Translations under genes and position numbers: made by a program
Notes under the pieces: model-generated
Told to the model about the DNA's origin: nothing
Seen by the model: only the letters and a program-made list of their open reading frames with translations
Database searches by the model: none
In this document: one piece after another, positions 1 to 12,301 of the stretch
Numbering within the stretch: position 1 is the first letter of the stretch
Layout of the letters: every line of letters starts with the position of its first letter
NCBI GenBank assembly: GCA_027257055.1
Contig: JAPVLO010000182.1
Span: forward strand, 3,782,001-3,846,000
DNA length: 64,000 nt
Source: Cephalopachus bancanus
Lineage: Eukaryota; Chordata; Mammalia; Primates; Tarsiidae
Direction of reading: 5' to 3'

Positions 1-187
1 AGATGATCAGGTCTAAAATCCGGGGCGCAGTGCACCCAGAACCAGCCAGGGCTTACGGCAGCAAGTGCCACCGTGCTTTCTATCCTCTGAGGCTCACTGT
101 GTCTAATTAATGATTCCTGTTGCGTCTGCTGGGAGGGCGCCGTGGAGACCAGAAAGCCCCAGCGTGACCCTTTCTCCCCCTTCCCAG
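1..187 (+). other. IGSF3: IGSF3 intron, 3' end
   Basis: This is the tail of the intron before the first visible exon. It ends in a pyrimidine-rich tract and the AG acceptor at 186-187. I see no repeat or regulatory signal in it. Confidence 0.85.
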
Positions 188-589
188 AGAGCAGCCTCTC
201 CGTGGAGGTGGCCAGCAATGCCAGCGTCATCCTCGAGGGCGAGGACCTGCACGTCTCCTGCAGCGTCCGCACCGTGGGCAGGCCGCAGGGCCGCTTCTCT
301 GTCATCTGGCAGCTCGTGGACCGGCAGAACCGCCGCAGCAACATTATGTGGCTGGACCGGGACGGCACCGTGCAGCCGGGCTTGTCCTACTGGGAGCGCA
401 GCAGCTTCGGGGGCATCCAGATGGAGCAGGTGCAGCCCAGCTTGTTCAGCCTGGGCATCTTCAACAGCAGGAAGGAGGACGAGGGCCAGTACGAGTGCCA
501 TGTGACCGAATGGGTGCAGGCGGTGGATGGCGAGTGGCAGACCGTGGGGACACGCCGGGCCAGCACTCCCATCTCCATCACGGCTCTCG
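188..589 (+). CDS. IGSF3: IGSF3 exon encoding Ig-like domain 4
   Basis: The exon encodes one extracellular Ig-like domain of IGSF3, a type I membrane protein of the EWI family. It starts after the AG at 186-187 and ends before the GTGAGT donor at 590. Its 402 bases are a multiple of three, and it begins and ends in phase 1 (one base of each boundary codon lies in the exon before). The canonical Ig cysteines are at 259-261 (VSCSV) and 496-498 (YECHV), with the core tryptophan in VIWQL. The second cysteine is followed by TEWV, the EW[IVL] motif for which the EWI family is named. An N-glycosylation sequon (NAS) is at 217-225. The match to human IGSF3, as I remember it, is close throughout, so the identification is firm. 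Domain numbering assumes three Ig domains upstream, as in human. Confidence 0.96.
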
Positions 590-696
590 GTGAGTGAGCG
601 GCGGCACTGCTGTGGAGACTGCTCCAGTGTCGAGCCCCTTGTCCCTTTAGCAGGCGGGGTTCTGGCAAGCAGCAGGCGGCACCTTCCAGAGGGCTT

Positions 697-824
697 ATGT
701 ATTTGTTATAGAGATGGGGTCTCGCTGTGTGGCCCATGCTGGTCTCGAATCCAGCCTCAAACGATTCTCCTACCTTAGCCTCCCAAAGTGCTGGGATTAC
801 AGGCGTGTGCCACTGGGCCTGGCC
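697..824 (-). mobile_element. Alu left-monomer fragment (FLAM-like)
   Basis: Only left-arm sequence is present (antisense: GAGATGGGGTCTCG through the left-arm 5' end GGCC). No right arm or poly-T precedes it, so it is a free left monomer or a truncated old Alu. Confidence 0.7.
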
Positions 825-1146
825 CCAGAGGGTTTAATTAAGGGGCTCTGGTGATACCAGGAGGGCTGAAGGAACACACAATGGATGGTGGGGCCCCTGG
901 AGGCCTACATCAGCTGGGAGCTGTTACCACTCCTGTGTGGTGGCGAGTGGTGATGTTCGACTTCTAGCCTTCTAGTGAGGACACCCCATAGGAGCAGTGG
1001 TCCCACATAGAGGAATATGGCCGCTGTCAACTTGGCCTGGAGGACAGGGAGCAGAACGACCGAGCACCATGACGTGTCTCTTCTGCTCTGCTGCCCAGGG
1101 GCCCAGCCCTTCTGGGAGTGGGCAGACAAGGGCAGCAAAATCACCC

Positions 1147-1262
1147 ATCATTATTTATTTAGCACTTAGGCTGAGTCAAGCGCTTAAACTTAATTGTCCC
1201 TTTGAGTCCTCATCTAGCCAAGACGGAGACACTCATTTTACAAGGAAACTGAGGCTCAGATT
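1147..1262 (-). mobile_element. MIR fragment
   Basis: The antisense MIR core is recognisable in ATTTTACAAGGAAACTGAGGC and the preceding TTATTTAGCACTTA. It is truncated. Confidence 0.65.
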
Positions 1263-1469
1263 TTCTGTCTTGGGCCCTTCCTCCAGGGATTGAGTTTCCT
1301 GATCACCCCAGTCCCTGTGCCCGTTTTTAGCAGTAGTGTGGACCTGTGGTGATGGAAGTTGACGGGGGAGTTCTGGGCATCCAGTACTGGTGGTTTTTCC
1401 CCATCCTGGTGGGTTAGGAATGTCTGAGGAGTGGTTAGAGTTAGTCGAGATTGTTTCTCTAGAAATTAC

Positions 1470-1758
1470 TTTTTTTTTTTTGAGTTGGAGTCTCACTCTG
1501 TCGCCTAGACTGGAGTGTAATGGTCGCTCCCGGCCACTGCAGCCTCGACCTGCTGGGCTCCGGCGATCCTTCCGCTTCAGCCTTCCTAGTAACTGGAATT
1601 ACAGGCATGCGCTACGACGCCCGGCTGATTTTTTGATCTGTTGTAGAGATGAGGTCTTGCCAAGTTGCCCAGGTGGGTCTCGAACCCATGGGCTCAGGCA
1701 ATCCACTCACCTCGGCCTGCCAAAGCGCGGGAATACAGGCTGAGCCACCGAGCCCGGC
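1470..1758 (-). mobile_element. Young lineage-specific Alu, antisense
   Basis: Full-length dimer from poly-T at 1470 to the 5' end CCGAGCCCGGC. An imperfect TSD flanks it (TAGAAATTAC / TAGAAATAAT). Confidence 0.9.
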
Positions 1759-2517
1759 TTAGAAATAATTTACAGCATCAGTTTATCCCTGAGTTTTTTC
1801 ACGCTTGTTGTATTTCCAGTGGTTCTCATAGCCAGTGGTCCCTGAGCGGCGCTGCCGTAGGATCCTGGGGCCAGCTCTGCTCCACCTGTCTTCTACCCCA
1901 GGATGCCTCTGGCTGGAGCCATACTCGGGCCACCCAGAGCGGTGACCAAGAAGGAATGGAAGGGCACTCTGGACTAACTGAGGCTGTTTTTTCAGTACAC
2001 AGTTAGCAGTGACACATGCGGATTTTCAAATCGGTATGATTAGGTTCGGATCTCAAGAGCACAGGGGCCATTATGATCATTCATTTGAGACAGCTTGAGG
2101 ACATTGAAGTCTGTGACTGTGGTGCATGCCCGTGTCAGGCCTGGAATCATTTGCTTGGAGAAGCTTTCTCCCCTTCAAGTGTGAGACCAAGGACCACCTG
2201 ATGTGGGTTCTACCCACAGGTTTCTATCCTTCACCACTCTCATGGTAACACCTATGATATTCAGGGGCAGAAGTGACCATCCCAGCCACTTAATGTTGAC
2301 GGATGGGCATCTGTGGCTTAAACTGTTATTAAAGGATGCGTAGATATGGCTCATGAAATTCAAATAGAAAATCCAGAGTTTTCAGCGAATTGTATCTACC
2401 TGTTTTCTGACTTAACCTCCCCATAGAAAGCCAAACAGTTAATTCTATGACCAGTCTTTCACATAGAGTTTAAAGCATTTTTCCTTTATGTCTATTTTGT
2501 TTCTTTAACAAAATACA

Positions 2518-2936
2518 TTTTTTTTTTTTTGAGTTGGAGTCTTACTCTGTCACCCAGACTGGAGTGCAGTGCCACTCCCGGCCACCGCAGCCTCGACCTG
2601 CTGGGCTCCGGCGATCCTTCCGCCTCAGCCTTCTGAGTAGCTGGAACTACAGGCGCACGCTACCACGCCCGGCTGATTTTTTTGATTCGTTGTAGAGATG
2701 AGGTCTCGCTGCCCAGGCGGGTCTCGAACCCGCGGGCTCAGGCAATCCACTCACCTCAGCCTCCCAAGGCATGGGACTACAGGCTGAGCCACTGAGCCCA
2801 GCTGCTAATTTTTGATTTATTGTAGAGATGACGTCTCACCAAGTTGCCCAGGTGTGCTCGAACCCGAGGGCTCAGGCAATCCATTCACCTCAGCCTCCCA
2901 AGGTGCGGGATTACGGGCTGAGCCACCCAGCCCGGC
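2518..2936 (-). mobile_element. Trimeric Alu (left-left-right), antisense
   Basis: A complete dimer (2518-2803) is followed by a second left arm (2804-2936). The whole unit of about 420 bp is flanked by related sequence (ACAAAATACATTT / ACAAAATGTATATT), so the extra arm lies inside the duplicated target and not beside it. Confidence 0.85.
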
Positions 2937-2956
2937 TACAAAATGTATATTTAACA

Positions 2957-3166
2957 AAATCTATTTCATGTGTCAGGTACTAGTCCAAGTGTTTCACAAA
3001 TAGTAACTCTTCACAAGTATCCATTTTACAGATGGGGACACAGAGACAGAGAGAAGTTAAGTAACTTGTTTAATGTCACTCAGCTAGAAAGTATCCAAGT
3101 CTTGGCAGCCAACTCCGGAGTCCATGCCTTTAACCGCTGTGCTGTGCTTGCCAGGGGTTAAAGCAA
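2957..3166 (-). mobile_element. MIR, antisense
   Basis: Nearly full-length antisense MIR: CATTTTACAGATGGGGACAC and AGAGAAGTTAAGTAACTTG mark the core. Confidence 0.85.
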
Positions 3167-3194
3167 CCTAAAAAGGCTTCTGGAATCCTAAATA

Positions 3195-3412
3195 TGCAGG
3201 TTCAGAGCCTGACTCTGCCATTCACTTACTAGAGGTTGACATCGGGCACTTTGTTCAGCCTTCCTGTGCCTCAGTTTCTACTTTTACAGAAGGAGACGAC
3301 AAGCCTACCTGTTCTACAGGGCTGTTTGGGGGATTTCATGAGGTGTGGTGGGACGAAGCCAGTTGGCATTGTGCCTGGCACCTAGGTAGTGCTTAGTAAG
3401 TGCTGGCTGCTG
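3195..3412 (+). mobile_element. MIR, sense
   Basis: Sense MIR: CTCTGCCATTCACTTACTAG, TGTGCCTCAGTTTCTAC and GTGCCTGGCACCTAGGTAGTG are the diagnostic blocks. It lies tail to tail with the preceding antisense MIR. Confidence 0.85.
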
Positions 3413-3694
3413 TAGTGTTTTGGTGATCACTGGGGTATTCGTCCTAAGTAGTAATTCTGGGCAGAGGTCCTCATCCCGAGGCGTCTGTGTCAGAGGTTAG
3501 AGATGCAGCCCATTCAGTAAGGAATACTGAAAGACTCGCACCCCATGGAGACTGCAAAACCCTGAGTTGAGGACCGCTGTCTATACCTCACCCGAGGTCC
3601 TCACTTGCCTTTTTGCCCCTGGATTTCGTGCAGGAAGCGGGAAGAGGACTAGATGCCCCCTCTGGCCCTCTTCTCAGGCATCCTTGCGCTAGGA

Positions 3695-3975
3695 CAGGGG
3701 TCCCCAGCCTCCAGACTGTGGACTGCTACCAGTCCATGGCCTCTTAGGAACCAGGCCACACAACAGAAGACGAGGAGTGGGCAGAGCTCTGTCTTCTCTC
3801 AGATCGGCAGCAGCATTCAATTCTCGTAAGGGCACGAACCCTACTGCGAACAGCGCACACAGGGGATGTCGATTGCACGCTCCCTTTGAGTTTGACTGAC
3901 ACCCGCCCACCCTGCCTGTGGAAAAATTGTCTTCCCTAACACTGGTCCCTATGCCCAAAAGGTTGGGGACTGCTG
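3695..3975. mobile_element. MER1-type non-autonomous hAT transposon
   Basis: The termini are inverted repeats: CAGGGGTCCCCAGCCT on the left and AGGTTGGGGACTGCTG on the right. The interior resembles MER1B (Charlie-derived MITE), including the ends GGAACCAGGCC and AAAATTGTCTTCC. An 8-bp TSD is only weakly preserved. Confidence 0.8.
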
Positions 3976-4228
3976 TACTAGGGGACCAGGAAAAGGAGGT
4001 CTCAGGGCTGAGGGTTTCCTCCGCCTCGCATGTAACAAAGGACGTTGGCTTCGGAGCTTTTTCTCTTGTTTCTTATGGAATCCCAAGATGTCTAAGTGTG
4101 TCCCTGCTTACATGTAACCAGTCCCTGAGAGGACCGCTGACCGCTGGGGTCTCAAACGTACATCCACACAAGGGTTTGTTGGGAAAGGTTTGGGCTACAG
4201 CTGGTCAGGGAGTACTGCAGTGGGCCTC

Positions 4229-4499
4229 TTTCTTTCTGGAGTCAGGAGTCTCGCTCTGTCTCCCAGGCCGGAGCACAGTGGCACAGTCACGGCACACCAC
4301 AGCCTCGACCTCCTGGTCCCAGGTGCTCTTTCTGCCTTAGCCTCTAAGTAGCTGGGACTGCAGGTGTGCACCCCCACGCCCTGCTTACGCTTTTTATTTT
4401 TTTGTGGGTTGGAGGTCTTGCTATATTGGGCGCAAGTGATCCTCCTGCCTTGGCCTTCCAAGGTGCTAGGATTACAGGCGTGAGCCACCACGCCTGGCT
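4229..4499 (-). mobile_element. Old AluJ-like element, antisense
   Basis: Diverged dimer ending in GAGCCACCACGCCTGGC. It lacks the derived features of the young subfamily and is close to AluJ in type. Confidence 0.85.
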
Positions 4500-4709
4500 G
4501 TGCAATGGGCTTTTTTCCGCGGAGTCTTATAAACCGTTGGGATTGGGCCTCTGCATAATACTAAAAGCAATGCTCGCCTGAGAGCCCAAAAAAGAAACCC
4601 AAAAGCTTGTGCTCTGGGCCCTGTTTTGCCAGCTGCCCGTTGCTGACGTCACAGTGTGCTGAGAACGCCAAGTGCCTCCTCTGGCTGAGTCCCTCTGCTC
4701 TCTCCCCAG

Positions 4710-5114
4710 AAACGGGCTTTGCGGTCACAGCCATCTCCCGGACTCCAGGGGTGACCTACAGCGACTCCTTTGATTTGCAGTGCATCATCAAACCCCATTA
4801 CCCCGTGCGTGTCCCCGTGTCGGTGACATGGCGGTTCCAGCCGGTGGGCACCATCGAGTTCCATGACCTGGTGACGTTCACGCGGGACGGAGGCGTCCAG
4901 TGGGGGGACAGGTCCTCCAGCTTCCGGACCCGAACTGCCATCGAGAAGGCGGAGTCCAGCAACAACGTCCGCCTGAGCATCAGCCGCGCCAGTGACACGG
5001 AGGCGGGCAAGTACCAGTGTGTGGCGGAGCTGTGGCGGAAGAACTACAACGACACCTGGACGCGGCTGGCAGAAAGGACCTCCAACCTGCTGGAGATCCG
5101 GGTGCTGCAGCCCG
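4710..5114 (+). CDS. IGSF3: IGSF3 exon encoding Ig-like domain 5
   Basis: The exon lies between CCCCAG (ends 4709) and GTGAGT (starts 5115), is 405 bases long and is phase 1 at both ends. The Ig cysteines are at 4781-4783 (LQCII) and 5018-5020 (YQCVA), with VTWRF supplying the core tryptophan. The EWI-type position reads AELW here, without the EW pair. A sequon NDT follows NY. Compared with human IGSF3 as I recall it, the protein is almost unchanged (for example ETGF against EMGF at the exon start and NDTW against NNTW). The neighbouring exons continue the same reading frame through split glycine, valine and glutamate codons. Confidence 0.96.
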
Positions 5115-5419
5115 GTGAGTGCGGCGGCTTGAGGGCCGGTGGGCTGCATGCTCACGCTGCACGGTGAGAGGGCAGGGGTGGAAGGTGCGATGGCGCGCTT
5201 GGTGCTGCTGCTTCGTTTCAAGAAATTTCAAACCAACAGGAAGTCGCCAGACTCGTGCAGTGAACACTTGCATTCTCTTTCCTCGATGGCCAGTTGGGCG
5301 AGGTCTTCCCACACGTGTTTTCTCCCTCTGTGGATATTTTTGTTGTTGTTTTTGAACCACTGGAGGCTAGGCTGTGGACATCAGGTCACCTTCCTCTGAA
5401 TACCAGCACGTGATGCCGA

Positions 5420-5655
5420 AGGACAGGACGCTGTCCTGCCCACACACTGCATCACTGTCAGACTCTTGGAGTTTCACATCAGTGTGGTCCTAGTTCCTTC
5501 CTTTTTCCCCCGGCTGTCTCAGTCGTGCTCTTTAGAGGTTTTTTTTCTTCTTCCAAACCAGCACCCAGTCAGGGATCACATACTGCATCCAGTTGTCCTG
5601 TCTTTTTAGTCTCCTTTAATCTAGAGCAATTCCCTAGCCTCCGCATGCGTTGTGT

Positions 5656-5698
<43 letters not shown>

Positions 5699-5754
5699 GA
5701 CACTGCCGTTTATGAGGTGCACAGGCCAGTTGTTTTACAGAAAGCCCCCTCTTT
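5420..5754 (-). mobile_element. Ancient L1M 3'-region fragment
   Basis: The segment includes GGGATCACATACTGCATCCA and TAGTCTCCTTTAATCTAGAG, familiar from L1M-family 3' regions read antisense. A GT microsatellite has grown inside it. Confidence 0.65.
5650..5696. repeat. (GT)n microsatellite
   Basis: Alternating GT with a few GC interruptions at its 5' end, about 47 bp. Confidence 0.97.
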
Positions 5755-5995
5755 ACTTGACCTCATCTCCTGGAATCCTCATGACAGTTATGGAAAAGGT
5801 TCTCCTGGTCCCCCGTCTACAGGCAAGGACACTCTGAGGAGAGAGGGAAGCTGATGGACCCTTCCTGAGCATCTGCCTTGGGCTGTGCTGGTTGTTTTCT
5901 TAGAATTCCAGAACCCCAGGAAAGATTTAAGTGAGAGCCTAAGGTTGCATGGCCAGAATTGGAACCCTGGGCGTCTTTCTCTCACACTGTTTCCT
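5755..5995 (-). mobile_element. MIR remnant, antisense
   Basis: TGGAATCCTCATGACAGTTA and CTACAGGCAAGGACACTCTG resemble the antisense MIR core. The 3' part (AATTGGAACCCTGGGCGTCT) also fits, with diverged sequence in between. Confidence 0.5.
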
Positions 5996-6999
5996 GCACC
6001 CAGGCCCTGTCCAGGGGTGCTGAGTCGGAGCTCCTTTCTCCTGTGGAGGCTGTCTCTCTCTCAAAGCGGGAGATAAGGCTGCATTAAGGTGGGAAGCATT
6101 AGTCAGTGCGGTTTTCTGCGAACACTCGCATCATCGGGCTCTTCTGCGGATACACGGGAGCAGTTAAGTATGTGCTGCTCTTACGCCTTTCTTCTGTCTG
6201 TCCTTGTCTCCAGCCATGTTAAAAGCTGGCGGAGGGTGGAACCCAGGTAATAGGCTCCTGCGTCCCTCCCATTGTCCAGCCCATGCCCAGGCTAGAGCAG
6301 GCCCGGTGCAGGGACTCGACTTGCAAAGATGGCTCGAACGCCTTGCAAAGAGGATTTTTCTTCCCACTAACAGCCACAGTCAGTGCCCAGCCTGGCCTGC
6401 TGGACTCCTGTCAGTGGCTGCAGGGCTGTTTCCAGCAATGTGAGCCTCAAAGATGGCAACCTCGCTCTGAGTTTTTCCTTCACCTCTTCTAGCCCGATGA
6501 TGGGGTCCTGTTCTGCAGCGGATTTGGGACAGACGAGCTGAATAAACGATGTGATGGTCTCTCGGCCAATTAGCGCTGAAACTTGGACCAACAGGACGCT
6601 CCGGAAGGAGGCTGTTTTGCTTAAGTGGATTTCCAGGTTAATGGAGGGTTACACAGAGACCCCATTTTGTGTGACCCTTGTGGTGGGTGCCCTTGCCTGC
6701 CGCACTGAGGGGGCATTAGGATCGTAATTGCACCTTCTGTCGTCTCCTCTGGCTCTCAAGGTCCGCCTTCTGGGCAGCGGGGCCTGTCACGTGGTCCTGC
6801 ACTGTGGAAGGCGGAGGCCATGCTGTCCCCAAGACCTTGCCCGACATGGCCTTCTCAAACAAATTCCTGCTTTTGCCGGTTTCTGTTACTACTTGGAATG
6901 GAAGGCTGGAGCGCCTAAGGGGAGAATCCAGAATGAGCTCGTTGAAGGCGCTAATTATTTGAGTTCTGATTAATTCATGGTGTTACCAGAGGCAGGCAG

Positions 7000-7255
7000 G
7001 GACAGAAAAATGTATGAGGAACCTCTTGGGTGCCGGACCTCATGCTCATTGCTTTGCTTCGGGTTTCTTTTTAAATTTATTCGACAGACAAATAATGTTG
7101 ATGTTTGTATCCCCATTTTGCTAATGAGGAAACGAGGTTCAAAGTGGTTGGGAGCCTTGAAGGAGGCAAACCAGCTAATCAAGCGGCAACACCGAGATTG
7201 GAACTAGATTGGAGCCCAGGTCTCTGACTTCGTACAGCTCCATTTTCCACGACAC
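7000..7255 (-). mobile_element. MIR, antisense
   Basis: CCCCATTTTGCTAATGAGGA and AACACCGAGATTGGAACTAG mark the antisense MIR core and flank. Confidence 0.7.
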
Positions 7256-7335
7256 CATGCTATTGCCTCAAGGGTAGCTGGAGAGTTGGGAGACTCAGGA
7301 GATTTCCCAAGGACTGTCGGCATGTCTTGCGTACC

Positions 7336-7622
7336 TTTTTTTTTTTTTAAGAGTTGGAGTCTCACTTGGTCGCCCAGACTGGAGGGCAGTGGCCGCTCCC
7401 GGCCACCGCAGCCTCGCCTGCTGGGCTCCGGCGAGCCTTCCACCTCCGCCTTCCGAGTAGCCGGAACTACAGGCGCGCGCTACCACGCCTGGCTGATTTT
7501 TTGATGTATTGTAGAGATGAGGTCTCACTGCCCAGGCGGGTCTCGAACCTGCGGGCTCAGGCAATCCACTCACCTCAGCCTCCCAAAGGCGCGGGATGAC
7601 AGGCTGAGCCGCCGAGCCCGGC
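7336..7622 (-). mobile_element. Young Alu, antisense, first of a same-site pair
   Basis: Full dimer of the young type. The flanks are TGTCTTGCGTACC on the left and TGTCTTGTGTATC on the right, and the right copy is also the left TSD of the next Alu. Confidence 0.92.
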
Positions 7623-7635
7623 TGTCTTGTGTATC

Positions 7636-7937
<302 letters not shown>

Positions 7938-7981
7938 TGAGCTGGGTCCTGTTGCATTTTCACTGTAAGATGAGAACAGTG

Positions 7982-8265
7982 GGCCAGGCTCGGTGGCTCG
8001 GCCTGTCATCCCAGCACTTTGGGAGGCTGAGGCAAGTGGATTGCCTGAACCCACGAGTTAGAGAGCAGCCCAGACAACTTGGCAAGACCTTGTTTCTACA
8101 ATAAATAAAAAATTGGCCAGGTGTGGTTCACGTGTCTTTGGTTCCAGCTACTTGGAAGCCTGAGGAGGAAGGATTGCCAGAGTCTAGCAGGTCGACGCTG
8201 GGGTGAACGTGCCACAGATTCCAGCCTGGGCAATGGAGTAAGACTCTGACTTTAAAAAAAAAGAA
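7982..8265 (+). mobile_element. Alu, sense, intermediate type
   Basis: Dimer with ATTGCCTGAACCCACGAG in the left arm and A-rich tail. TSD AAGATGAGAACAGTG / AAGATGAGAACGGTG. Confidence 0.92.
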
Positions 8266-8604
8266 AAGATGAGAACGGTGGTTGGCCTGGAACACTTACC
8301 AGCGTCACGGTCTTTAGGCTGTTATGAGTTTCTGCTTCAAGGTGCACAGTGATGCACTCCCATGGCCCTCCGGAGGCTGGAGAGAGCAGAAGTAGGCGCT
8401 CGCAGCCACACACCACTCCCGGAGAGCGGTCAAGACACCGGGGAGAGTGCATCTCCCTAAGTGTTACTGTCTCTCCTTGATTAAATATTTATGCACTTAG
8501 CACTTAATACCTTCCAAAGAGCTTCATATTCGTTTTTACTCTTTTTCCTACATACTCTGATTGGTGCTGGTGCTTTCATTTGGGGAAAATGGAAGTAGAA
8601 AAAT

Positions 8605-8790
8605 ACATGATGGCTGATTATGTGCTGGAGATTGTATTGGACACTTAGTCTAAATCCGCTCACTTAATATCCCACCTGCAACCCTGGGAAGAAGGCACTG
8701 CTTTCCCATTTTACAAATGACATATCAGAGGCTCAGAGACAGTCTAACTTGCAGATAACCTCATGAGTGGCGAAGTTGGGATGTGATTCC
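8605..8790 (-). mobile_element. MIR, antisense
   Basis: CCCATTTTACAAATGACATA and GAGGCTCAGAGACAG mark it. Confidence 0.75.
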
Positions 8791-9159
8791 AGGCGTGCCT
8801 TATATAAAAAGCAATTGGGGGGGGCACATCACATCGATAAGGGTACCTGATCTCAAACCAGGCGAAGTGGGAACCAAAAGGAGGCCCAAACTTTACCTGT
8901 ACGGTGACCACTTCTTGCCCTGATCCTGAATCGAACCCCACATCTTCAAAATAAAATAAAAAAAAGAAATTAAACATGATAACAAATAAATCGTATTAAT
9001 TGACATACACAAAAAAGCAACCGAGCAATTGACTGACCTTTTAAAAGTCTCTGCAATCAGAAACGAGTCTCTCTGCGTTCAGTTCATGGTGTTGTTTAGA
9101 GAGGTTTCTTCTTGTCGACTGATCATGTGGCGGAGTCTCGGACTAGTGCTTCCAGTGGG

Positions 9160-9350
9160 CACAACAATAACAGCTGGTATTCACGGAGCGTTTCTCGTGT
9201 GTCCATCACCACCCTGAATGCTGTGCGCGTGGTAGCATAGTTCTTTACTTAACCCACGCAAGGCCGTGAGTGGGACTTTCGCCCATTTTACAGGTGAAGA
9301 CACTGACGGCCACATAAATTGCCTAGTGACTCGTGCTCCGGAGTCCAAGA
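9160..9350 (-). mobile_element. MIR, antisense
   Basis: CCCATTTTACAGGTGAAGAC lies in the core. Both flanks fade into unrecognised sequence. Confidence 0.7.
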
Positions 9351-11749
9351 TCTTACCTTTCTTGTGTTACGGTATTTCTAGGCAGTTCGTGTTTCTCCTC
9401 AGGCAGCCCCTTTGGGACCGTGCACTGTTATTCAGTGTCCCCTCGCTCTGGTTCACCATCCCTGATTGCTTAATCCCCTTTAGCAAGTCCTTACATTTGG
9501 CTTTCGGAATGAGGCTCACAGAGCCCTCGGAGGTTCCTCAAGACACAGCTTACCGGTGGCGACGTTTCCCTGGTGCCTCTTCTGACGCCTTCATTTCTTC
9601 TCACTTCTGCCACAAGGTGGCTCTCTGGCTCGAGGATGCCAGAGCTCAGGGGCAGTGCTGGCCTCTCTTCTTTCCACTCGCCCTGCATACCTTGCCTCGA
9701 AAGCATGGGTTCTTAGCCCTGTGTTCTGGTGTTTTCCAGAGAAACAGTCCCTACCCCACCCCTTAAGGTGGATGTGGCTGGATATTCGTGCTCTAACAGA
9801 ATCAAGCAGAGACCCAGGTACTGTCGACTCGCCCAGGCTGGTCCATCTGCCATCAGCCTTCCAACTACTGTGATGTCGTTTCTCCCAGCAAGGCTCTTTG
9901 TGGTCTGGGCCCCAGGCCGGTCCCTGCGAGAGCCACCTGCTGATCCAGACCGCATAACAGTGTTCATCAAGCTCTCTGGGTGTGGGTCTCTGCTGGCTTC
10001 CTGTGGCTAGGCACGTCCCCAAGGAAGTCTTCAGGGAATGACATCACTGGCGTTTTGTCGTTGGGTTAGCTTAGTCCGATTCCATTGACTGCCTAGTGTG
10101 ACCCCCGAGGGGCGTTTAGGCAGGGCGTTTAGCCAGATGAACATTTTCCATTCTTAGTTCTTAATCAGTTCTTACCTCTTTTCTTTGTGAAGCATCACCT
10201 TGCTTCCTTCTGATTTTTTTTTTAGCTCAGAAACACCCTCCGATGATACATCCCTAAATACAGAAGCAATGAGGAAAATGTCAGCACTCATTTTCCAAAT
10301 GTTTACGACCATGTCTTGGTCTGGCTATTAAATATTGTACATTAAAATCGACAAAGCAATAAACAAGCTTGCAGGAGGCCAGCCTCCGGTGGTGGAAAGC
10401 CGACTTGTCAGAGGGTGTATTCTGCTGGGATCTTTCTGATGGGTAGTCAGGATGAATATTTAATACCCTTTGGACATTGCCAAACCTGTTTCTTCTATTT
10501 CTTCTTGCTGACCTGGCAGATTGGGATAGCTGAGGGCTTTTCTTTGACTTCCCTGAGTCCAGAGCATGTGAACACTGGCTCTCTTTGTCACAGCCTGGTG
10601 GGTGGCTGGCTGCCCCCGCCCTCAGAGGATGGGCCCCGCCTTCTTTCAGGGCGGACTGGGGCTCTCCTTCTTCCATCCCAGGTGGCTTCTGCCGGAGATC
10701 CAGTGCTCCTGAGTGCAGAGCCGGAAGAGGAGTGCCCAGCCCTCCCCAATGCCTCAGGCCTGTTGTCAAGGTGACACCAGGTGCGTTTGCTGTTGGAGTC
10801 AGTGAGCAAGGCTCACTGCTGCCTGAGGACAGGTGAGGCAGGGTCGGGTGTGTTGGGCTTGCTCTCATTGGCTCTTTCCACCTGCAGGGTCCCTCTGCTT
10901 TCCCTGGGCCCCTCCCTCCTGCTCCAACGTGTGCATGTCTGAGCACCCTGCTACATGCCAGTTACCTACTGTGTGCTGAGACTGCTAGATGGATTTGCCA
11001 CATTCCTACGGGCTGTGGCCTGGAGATGGCGGAGTGCTAAGTGTTGCAGGAGTGGAGACAGAGCCAGAACAGGGCATGGGCAGGAGGTGTGGGGAGGGCA
11101 GAGGTGTTTCAGGCTCAGGGAGGAGTGTGGATAACGACAGTCACAGAGGGAGGAAGCAGCATGTTTGTCTTGAGATGACAAGACAAGGCCTGGGCCTTGG
11201 GGGTTCGCCCCGGATGAGGCTGGCAGGAACCAGGGAGCCCTTTTGTACACGGTGCAACATGGCAACCCCAGAGCTTGCTCGTAAGGTTTTCACCTGTTCC
11301 AAAGTGTCACCTGGAGGTCCAGCAGGGAAAGACTTTGGTTTATTAGAGACACCGATGGCGACAGGTTGGTGCAGAAGGAAACCGCACTTCAGGGCAGTAC
11401 AGCAAACAGTTTCATAGGCAAGTCAATTAATCTAGCTCCTATCCCGTATTTATAATTACGTTGATTACACATGATGGCCACCTTGCTTCCAGTTTTGCTC
11501 TCATTGTTAGGAATATGCTTACCCTTCAGAGACCAGCCTTGGACAGAGACTGCTCCCTGGGGAGGGACAGAGGAAAGCCAGATATAGGGGAAAAGAGGCA
11601 GTGTTTGGACAATTAGCCCACTCACGGGAACTTGCAGGGTGGCCATACATAATGACTAAAAGCTAGGACAGCCCAGATGCCCGTGGTTTGAATTCCAACT
11701 CTTTTAAAATTGATAAAATTGGAAATTTTAAAATTGGAAATCATAATAT

Positions 11750-11880
11750 TTATTCCATAGGAATAGTGAGGACCAAATAGTTAATATCTATAAAGTGCTT
11801 AGATTTCTGCTGAGCACAGAGAGGTCTGTGTGGAAGTTTATTAAATAAATACAAGTACCCTAACTCAGGAATTAGGACTT
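11750..11880 (+). mobile_element. MIR fragment, sense
   Basis: GAATAGTGAGGACCAAATAG and TATAAAGTGCTTAG match the 3' half of MIR. Confidence 0.55.
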
Positions 11881-12301
11881 AAGCTCACTCTCAGATCACT
11901 TACTCCTGTCTTTAATACCAATTTATAATGTTCCCTTTACTACCCAGAAATGAAATTCATAGACAATATAACATTCCTAAAATCACATCATCTTTAAAAC
12001 CTGCTATGCTGCTCTAATTATGGGATAAAGAATGTATATTTTTAAAAGTAGTTCATAGTAAAATAACATGTATCACGTAAATGCTCAAGGCAGCTACATC
12101 AGCTGGCACCGTCACAGCCAGTGCTGCCTCTAGACGTTCACTGATGGCCACTGTGTTAGAGACTCGGCCACCCAGATGGGGCTTTTGATGCCCCAAGCAA
12201 CTCTCACTACAATTCTGAACAAAGCAAAGGAAAATCTTTTCTTGATTCACTGGGCGTATGTTACAACCATGCTCAAGAAAAGCACTTTTTTGGGGGTTTT
12301 T

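Larger units (their letters stand above)
590..4709 (+). other. IGSF3: IGSF3 intron between Ig domains 4 and 5
   Basis: The intron is bounded by GTGAGT at 590 and CCCCAG ending at 4709. It holds a monomeric Alu fragment, two younger Alus (one trimeric), three MIRs, a MER1-type hAT element and an old Alu. The stretches 826-1145, 1760-2505, 3415-3690 and 3980-4225 show nothing I can name. Confidence 0.9.

Noticed and set aside
8800..8960. Possible nuclear mitochondrial or tRNA-like insert (GGTTCGATTCAGGATC in antisense)
   Set aside because: Only a T-arm-like stretch fits; I could not find a cloverleaf or a neighbouring mitochondrial gene.
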